NCBI GenBank assembly: GCA_029202985.1
Contig: CP119316.1
Coordinates: 620,001-684,000, forward strand
Direction of reading: 5' to 3'
Source of the DNA: Candidatus Andeanibacterium colombiense
GTDB taxonomy: Bacteria > Pseudomonadota > Alphaproteobacteria > Sphingomonadales > Sphingomonadaceae
DNA length: 64,000 bases
Shown: positions 59,237 through 64,000 of the stretch, piece by piece
Position numbering within the stretch: position 1 is the first letter of the stretch
How the letters are laid out: the number at the start of each line of letters is the position of its first letter
Position numbers and translations under genes: made by a program
The notes under the pieces: model-generated
Seen by the model: only the letters and a program-made list of their open reading frames with translations
The model's database searches: none
Told to the model about the DNA's origin: nothing

Positions 59237-61000
59237 ATGGTTCATGGCGATTTCCCCACTTCATCCCTTTCCGACGCATTGGTGATCCTCGGCGCTGCCG
59301 GCCTGGTCATCCCGATCTTTGCCCGGTTCCGTATCACTCCTGTGATCGGCTTTATCCTGGTCGGCGTGCTGGTCGGGCCGCATGGCCTCGGCCGGCTGGT
59401 CCCGGAAAATCCGTGGCTCGGCTACGTCACCATCACCAATGACGAGCGGCTCGAACCCTTTGCCGAGTTCGGGATCATCCTGCTGCTGTTTACGATCGGG
59501 CTTGAGCTGTCGTTCAATCGGCTGTGGCAGATGCGCCGGCTGGTGTTCGGGCTCGGCGCAGCGGAACTGGTGGTCATTTCCGGGCTGCTGGCAGCGTTCC
59601 TCGCGCTGACCGGCGAGCACTGGACCGGCGGCCTCGGCCTCGGCCTCGCGCTCGCGCTCTCGTCGACCGCGCTGGTGTTGCAGATTTCGGGCACGCAGAG
59701 CCCGGTCGGCAAGGCGGCACTGGGCATGTTGCTGTTCGAGGATATCGCGATCGTCCCGATCATCTTCCTGCTCGGCGCGCTCGCTCCGAACGCGGGCAAC
59801 GGGATCGACGGGCTGATCACGACACTGTGGCAAGGCGCAGTGGTAGTCGCGGTGCTGCTGGTGTTCGGGCGTTTCGCCCTGCCCCGCCTGTTCACCCGCG
59901 CGGCCCAAACCAAGAGCCCCGAGCTGTTCCTTTCCGCCAGCCTGCTGGTGGTGATCGGCGCGAGCCTCGCGACCGCGGCGACCGGCCTCTCGCCGATCGT
60001 CGGCGCGCTGATCGCCGGGCTGCTGATCGCCGAGACCGAGTATCACGGCGAGGTCGAGCATATCATTGAGCCGTTCAAGGGCCTCGCACTCGGTGTGTTC
60101 CTGCTCACCGTGGGCATGAGCATCGACCTGACGGTGGTGTGGGCCAATGCCGGGCCGATCGCTCTGGCGGTGGTCGGGGTGCTCGGGCTTAAGGCGCTGG
60201 TCACCGGATTGCTGCTGCGGGCGATGGGCGCGGGGCGCGGCACGGCGACCGAGACCGGCCTGCTGATGTCGAGCCCGTCCGAAACCACCCTGATCGTGCT
60301 GACCGCGGCCAGCCAGGCGCTGTTGATCGATCATGAGACCGCGCAGTTCTGGCAGATCGTCACCGCGATCGGCCTGACCATCACCCCCATTCTCGCCAAG
60401 CTCGGCCGCGTCATCGGCAAGCGGCTGGAACCGATGCCGGCGCTGGAACAGCCCGCCGGCGAACCGGATGTGCCGCGTGTGATCGTGGTCGGCTTCGGCC
60501 GGGTCGGGCGGCTGGTGGCGGACATGCTGATCGTCCACGGCAAACCCTATATCGGCATCGACGGCGACGCCGATCTGGCCGAACAGGCCAAGCGCGACGG
60601 CTATAATGTGACCTTCGGCGATGCCGGGCGCGGTAAGGCGCTCGACCGGCTGGGGATTGCCGAGGCGCCGGCAGTGGTGCTGACGATGGATCAGCCGGTG
60701 CTCGCGCAGCGGCTGGTGCGGAAATTGCGCGAAACCTATCCGGACCTGCTGATCATCGCCCGCGCGCGCGATACCGAGCATGCGGCGCTACTCTATCGCA
60801 GCGGCGCGACCCACGCGGTGCCCGAGCAGCTCGAAAGTTCGCTCCAGCTATCCGAGGCGGTGCTGGTCGACCTCGGGGTGGCGATGGGTCCGGTGATCGC
60901 GTCGATCCACGAGAAGCGCGACGAATATCGGCTGCAGATCCAGCAGCAGGGCGCGCTGGAACATAAGCCGAAGCTGCGGACGAGTACGGCCGAGGCCTGA
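59237..61000 (+). CDS. Kef-type cation:proton antiporter with RCK/TrkA-N domain
   Basis: A protein of 587 residues. The N-terminal two thirds hold about twelve membrane helices (for example PVIGFILVGVLVGPHGLGRL and LFEDIAIVPIIFLLGALAP with the GLLLFED-type motif). The C-terminal part is a cytoplasmic Rossmann RCK domain, VIVVGFGRVGRLVADMLIVHG, near residue 415. This is the KefB/KefC/CPA2 architecture for potassium or sodium efflux. Unlike E. coli KefC, no KefF/G partner gene is adjacent. Confidence 0.9.
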   Translation: MVHGDFPTSSLSDALVILGAAGLVIPIFARFRITPVIGFILVGVLVGPHGLGRLVPENPWLGYVTITNDERLEPFAEFGIILLLFTIGLELSFNRLWQMRRLVFGLGAAELVVISGLLAAFLALTGEHWTGGLGLGLALALSSTALVLQISGTQSPVGKAALGMLLFEDIAIVPIIFLLGALAPNAGNGIDGLITTLWQGAVVVAVLLVFGRFALPRLFTRAAQTKSPELFLSASLLVVIGASLATAATGLSPIVGALIAGLLIAETEYHGEVEHIIEPFKGLALGVFLLTVGMSIDLTVVWANAGPIALAVVGVLGLKALVTGLLLRAMGAGRGTATETGLLMSSPSETTLIVLTAASQALLIDHETAQFWQIVTAIGLTITPILAKLGRVIGKRLEPMPALEQPAGEPDVPRVIVVGFGRVGRLVADMLIVHGKPYIGIDGDADLAEQAKRDGYNVTFGDAGRGKALDRLGIAEAPAVVLTMDQPVLAQRLVRKLRETYPDLLIIARARDTEHAALLYRSGATHAVPEQLESSLQLSEAVLVDLGVAMGPVIASIHEKRDEYRLQIQQQGALEHKPKLRTSTAEA

Positions 61001-61013
61001 TGCAGCGTCGGCA

Positions 61014-61077
61014 GGGTTACACAAGTTACACCCTGTCACCCGTCCGTTCGGCATTGCCCGGCGCGTATTTCCGCCAG
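61014..61077. repeat. TGTAACC/TGTCACC motif island after the Kef-type gene
   Basis: Contains GGGTTACACAAGTTACAC (61014-61031), TGTCACCC (61034-61041) and CCGCCAG (61071-61077). The reverse complement of the first block, GTGTAACTTGTGTAACCC, matches GTGTCGCTTGTGTAACCC at 18910-18927 except at two positions. That second site is also accompanied by TGTCACCC and TCCGCCAG. The role is unknown. Confidence 0.55.
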
Positions 61078-61204
61078 TTTTCGGGCCCAATGACACGGTT
61101 ACACTTCCGCGGCGCAAAATCGCGCGGGTAACATTCCGGAACAAGGGTTCGAAGGTTCAAGGTTCCACGACATCAAAGAGCCGCCGCGACCCTTGCACAT
61201 CCGC

Positions 61205-61717
61205 TCAGGTGTAGGAAAATGGTTTTAGGACGCGCGCATGAACCGGCTTGGCTGCCCAATCCGGCGCCTGCTCGGCGGCCTGTTCTTCGCTCCGCGCGAC
61301 TGTCAGCCCGAAGGGCTCCTTCAGCTGCTTGAGCGTTCCGGCCCGCCACGCGTCGTCCGTCTCCCCGACCGTCGCGACGAAGGTCCCGCCTTTGGGTTGC
61401 AGACCGATGTGCTGGACTTCGGGTGTGCGCACGCCGTCGATAAAGGAATAGGCGGTCCCGCTGAACGCGAACCCGGCGCCGTCGCGGCGCACTTCGGTGA
61501 CGATGGTTTCATTGCACCACCCTTCGCACAGCACATACTCGACCATGTGCCTGCCGTCCTGTTCGGAGAACCGCGCCTCGAGCCCGCCGAGATCGCCCGT
61601 CTCGGCCGACATCCGGACATTGCCGTAAATGCCGGTCGGCCAGGGAGCTTCCTTGGCCGGCTCCCTTGCCGCCAGCGGAGACGCAGCGAGCGCAACCACC
61701 AGCCACGTCCGCCGCAT
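61205..61717 (-). CDS. Secreted hypothetical protein
   Basis: A protein of 170 residues; the first 16 to 18 (MRRTWLVVALAASPLAAREP) look like a signal peptide. The mature part includes RFSEQDGRHMVEYVLCEGWCNETIVTEVRRDGAGFAFSGTAYSFIDG, with two cysteines. The C-terminal codons (KPFSYT then stop) contain one of three copies of the CATTTTCCTACAC motif in the window. The start codon overlaps the alaS stop as TGATG, so it is translationally coupled to alaS. The function is unknown. Confidence 0.75.
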   Translation of the reverse strand: MRRTWLVVALAASPLAAREPAKEAPWPTGIYGNVRMSAETGDLGGLEARFSEQDGRHMVEYVLCEGWCNETIVTEVRRDGAGFAFSGTAYSFIDGVRTPEVQHIGLQPKGGTFVATVGETDDAWRAGTLKQLKEPFGLTVARSEEQAAEQAPDWAAKPVHARVLKPFSYT

Positions 61718-64000
61718 CAGGCCAGCGCCGCCTTCACCGCCGCGATCGCATCGCTTGCCTTCGAACCATCCGGTCCGCCGCCCTGCGCCATATCCGGCCG
61801 TCCGCCGCCGCCCTGCCCGCCGAGCGCCTCGACGCCCGCGCGGACCAGCTTGACCGCGTCGAACCTGCCGACAAGGTCTTCGGTGACAGCGGCGGCGATC
61901 GCCGCGCGCCCTTCATTGACCGCGACAATTGCCGCGATGCCGGAGCCCATGCGCTTCTTGGCTTCGTCGAGCAGCCCGCGCAGGGCCTTTGCCTCAAGGC
62001 CGTCGATCACCTGGCCCGAGAATTTCACCCCGGCGATTTCCTCATCGGCCGGTCCGGCAGCGGATGCCCCGCCGCCGCCCAATGCCAGCGCCTTCTTCGC
62101 TTCTGCCAACTCGCGCTCGAGCCGCTTGCGTTCGTCGACCAGCGCGGCGACCCGCGCCTCGACGTCTTCCGGCGAGGTCTTGAGCGTCGCGGCGGCCGAT
62201 TTCAGCGCTTCCTCGCGCCCGACCAGCCATTGGCGGGCGGCCTCGCCGGTCAGCGCCTCGATCCGGCGGACGCCGGAAGAAACCGCGCTTTCGGAGACGA
62301 TCCGGAACAGGCCGATATCGCCCGTCGCGCGAACATGGGTGCCGCCGCACAGCTCGACCGAATAGTTGCGGCCGGTGTTCAGCGCGCTGCCCATCGAGAG
62401 CACGCGAACCTCGTCGCCGTATTTCTCGCCGAACAAAGCCATTGCGCCGGCTTCGATCGCTTCGTCAGGGCTCATCAGCCGCGTATCCACCGGATCGTTG
62501 TGGCGGATCTCGGCATTCACCTCGGCTTCGACCGCCGCGATCTCCCCCGGCGTGAGCGCCTTCGGGTGCGAGAAGTCGAACCGCAACCGCTCTTGCGCGA
62601 CCAGCGAACCCTTCTGGGTCACATGCTCGCCGAGATTGTCGCGCAGCGCCGCGTGCAGCAGGTGGGTCGCGGAATGGTTCGCGCGGATCGCATCGCGGCG
62701 CGCGACATCGACCTCGAGATGCACCGTATCGCCAACCTTGATCGTGCCGCTCTCGATTTTTCCGTGCATCGCATGCAGGCGGCCGAGCGGCTTGGACGTA
62801 TCGGCAACCGCGATCCGCAGGCCGGAGCCCCCGGTAATCACGCCGGCATCGCCGACCTGGCCGCCGCTTTCGCCGTAGAATGGCGTCTGGTTGGTGAGCA
62901 CCACGACGTCCTGGCCGGCATCCGCCGACTGGACTTCCTTGCCCCCGACCACCAACGCGACGACCTGGCCTTCGCCGCCGGTCGCGGCATAGCCGGTGAA
63001 CTCGCTCGCGCCTTCGCGCTCGGCGATGTCGAACCACACTTCCTCGTCGGCCGCGGCCCCGGACCCCTTCCACGCAGCGCGCGCGGCGGCCTTCTGCTGC
63101 GCCATCGCGGCGTCGAAGCCCGCCTTGTCGACCGCGATCCCGCGGGCACGCAATGCATCTTCGGTGAGATCGTAGGGGAAGCCGTAAGTATCGTAGAGCT
63201 TGAACGCGGTTTCGCCCGGCAGTTCGGAGCCTTCGCCCATCCCGCCGGTCGCTTCGTCGAGCAGGCGCAGGCCCTTGTCGAGCGTCTGGCGGAATTTCGT
63301 CTCCTCGCGCTCGAGCACATCCTCGATCAGCGTCTGCGCGCGGACCAGTTCCGGGTAATGCTGGCCCATCTCGGTGACCAGAGCGGGCACCAGGCGGTGC
63401 ATCAGCGGTTCGCTCGCGCCGAGCAGATGCGCGTGGCGCATCGCGCGGCGCATGATCCGGCGCAGCACATAGCCGCGGCCTTCGTTCGACGGCAGCACGC
63501 CGTCGGCAAGCAGGAAGCTGGTCGAGCGCAGATGATCGGCGATCACCCGGTGGCTCGCGATCGTGTCGGGCGTATCGTTCTCGGTCAGGTCCTGCGAGGC
63601 GCCGATCAGCGCCTTGAAGGTATCGGTCTCGAACACCGAATGGACGCCCTGGAGCACGGTCGAAATGCGTTCGAGGCCCATGCCGGTGTCGATCGACGGA
63701 CGCGGCAGATCGCCGACGATTGCGTCGTTCGCCTGGATATACTGCATGAACACGAGGTTCCAAATCTCGACGAAGCGGTCGCCGTCCTCGTCGGGCGAGC
63801 CCGGGGGGCCGCCGGCGATTTCCGGGCCGTGATCCCAGAAGATCTCCGAGCACGGGCCGCACGGGCCGTCCGAGCCCATCGCCCAGAAATTGTCCTTGGT
63901 CGCGATCCGGATGATGCGCTCGTCCGGCAAGCCGGCGATCTTCTTCCAGAGATTCCACGCCTCGTCATCGGTGTGATAGACGGTGACCGAAAGCCGGTCC
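61717..64000 (-). CDS. alaS: Alanyl-tRNA synthetase (partial, N terminus beyond the window)
   Basis: About 760 of the usual 880 residues are present; the first part lies past the window edge. The segment DNFWAMGSDGPCGPCSEIFWDHGPE is in the catalytic domain. The editing domain shows NHSATHLLHAALRDNLGEHVTQKGS and VELCGGTHVRATGDIGLFRI, with HxxxH and CGGTH zinc ligands. The C-terminal DHHA1 part contains GGGGRPDMAQGGG. It charges tRNA-Ala and clears Ser/Gly errors. The window also carries a tRNA-Ala. Its stop overlaps the next gene start by one base. Confidence 0.97.
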   Translation of the reverse strand, partial: DRLSVTVYHTDDEAWNLWKKIAGLPDERIIRIATKDNFWAMGSDGPCGPCSEIFWDHGPEIAGGPPGSPDEDGDRFVEIWNLVFMQYIQANDAIVGDLPRPSIDTGMGLERISTVLQGVHSVFETDTFKALIGASQDLTENDTPDTIASHRVIADHLRSTSFLLADGVLPSNEGRGYVLRRIMRRAMRHAHLLGASEPLMHRLVPALVTEMGQHYPELVRAQTLIEDVLEREETKFRQTLDKGLRLLDEATGGMGEGSELPGETAFKLYDTYGFPYDLTEDALRARGIAVDKAGFDAAMAQQKAAARAAWKGSGAAADEEVWFDIAEREGASEFTGYAATGGEGQVVALVVGGKEVQSADAGQDVVVLTNQTPFYGESGGQVGDAGVITGGSGLRIAVADTSKPLGRLHAMHGKIESGTIKVGDTVHLEVDVARRDAIRANHSATHLLHAALRDNLGEHVTQKGSLVAQERLRFDFSHPKALTPGEIAAVEAEVNAEIRHNDPVDTRLMSPDEAIEAGAMALFGEKYGDEVRVLSMGSALNTGRNYSVELCGGTHVRATGDIGLFRIVSESAVSSGVRRIEALTGEAARQWLVGREEALKSAAATLKTSPEDVEARVAALVDERKRLERELAEAKKALALGGGGASAAGPADEEIAGVKFSGQVIDGLEAKALRGLLDEAKKRMGSGIAAIVAVNEGRAAIAAAVTEDLVGRFDAVKLVRAGVEALGGQGGGGRPDMAQGGGPDGSKASDAIAAVKAALA

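Overview
The window is a chromosomal segment of a GC-rich alphaproteobacterium. Gene content and small lineage markers point to Sphingomonadales (Sphingomonas, Novosphingobium or Erythrobacter relatives). These markers are split b/b' ATP synthase subunits in an F0-only operon, a TIGR02300 zinc-ribbon gene divergent from aroA, a class II EPSP synthase, the lapA-pyrF-trpF-trpB-trpA-accD-folC order, a SapC-family gene, CpdR, and a eukaryotic-type NADP isocitrate dehydrogenase. No phage, plasmid, IS element or CRISPR array is visible; nearly everything is core chromosome with small accessory insertions. The genus is inferred, not proven.

Layout. 1-5 kb: the end of a copper P-type ATPase; an SDR gene divergent from an HxlR regulator with a palindromic operator between them; then an M2 peptidase/rimB/rimK run. 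5-10 kb: an alpha/beta hydrolase, two GFA-type zinc proteins, asd, and a CocE-type hydrolase. 10-15 kb: the ribosomal operon ffh-rpsP-rimM-trmD-rplS, interrupted by a vapBC toxin-antitoxin pair that has its own palindromic operator; then tRNA-Ala and the TIGR02300 gene. 15-21 kb: aroA, two inserted membrane/envelope genes, cmk and rpsA. 21-29 kb: gloB, an NAD-binding protein, the F0 ATP synthase operon, and ydbL-ynbE-ydbH. 29-34 kb: radC, a large DUF3857/TPR protein, and copCD behind a MerR-type promoter. 34-46 kb: purB, lapA, pyrF, trpF, trpBA-accD-folC, an AmpG-like transporter, a pseudouridine synthase and rsmD. 46-56 kb: a frameshifted secreted protein gene, an MHS transporter, a UvrD/PcrA helicase, an FkbM methyltransferase, RhlE, an FAD oxidase and SapC. 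56-64 kb: a strongly structured probable small RNA, N-formylglutamate amidohydrolase, CpdR, tRNA-Val, icd, a Kef-type antiporter, a secreted hypothetical protein and most of alaS.

Functional themes are translation (S1, S16, L19, RimM, TrmD, Ffh, RimK/RimB, RsmD, AlaRS, two tRNAs), aromatic amino acid and nucleotide synthesis (aroA, trpFBA, pyrF, purB, cmk), energy (F0 ATPase, IDH), envelope lipid transport (YdbH/YnbE/YdbL) and copper handling (CopA fragment, CopCD).

The most notable non-routine signals are: the MerR-type promoter plus 23-bp direct repeats framing copCD; vapBC inside the trmD operon; the multi-hairpin RNA after sapC; several dispersed palindromic repeat families in intergenic gaps; a 13-bp motif present three times; and a one-base frameshift in a conserved secreted protein. 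All calls come from reading the sequence; no database search was run.
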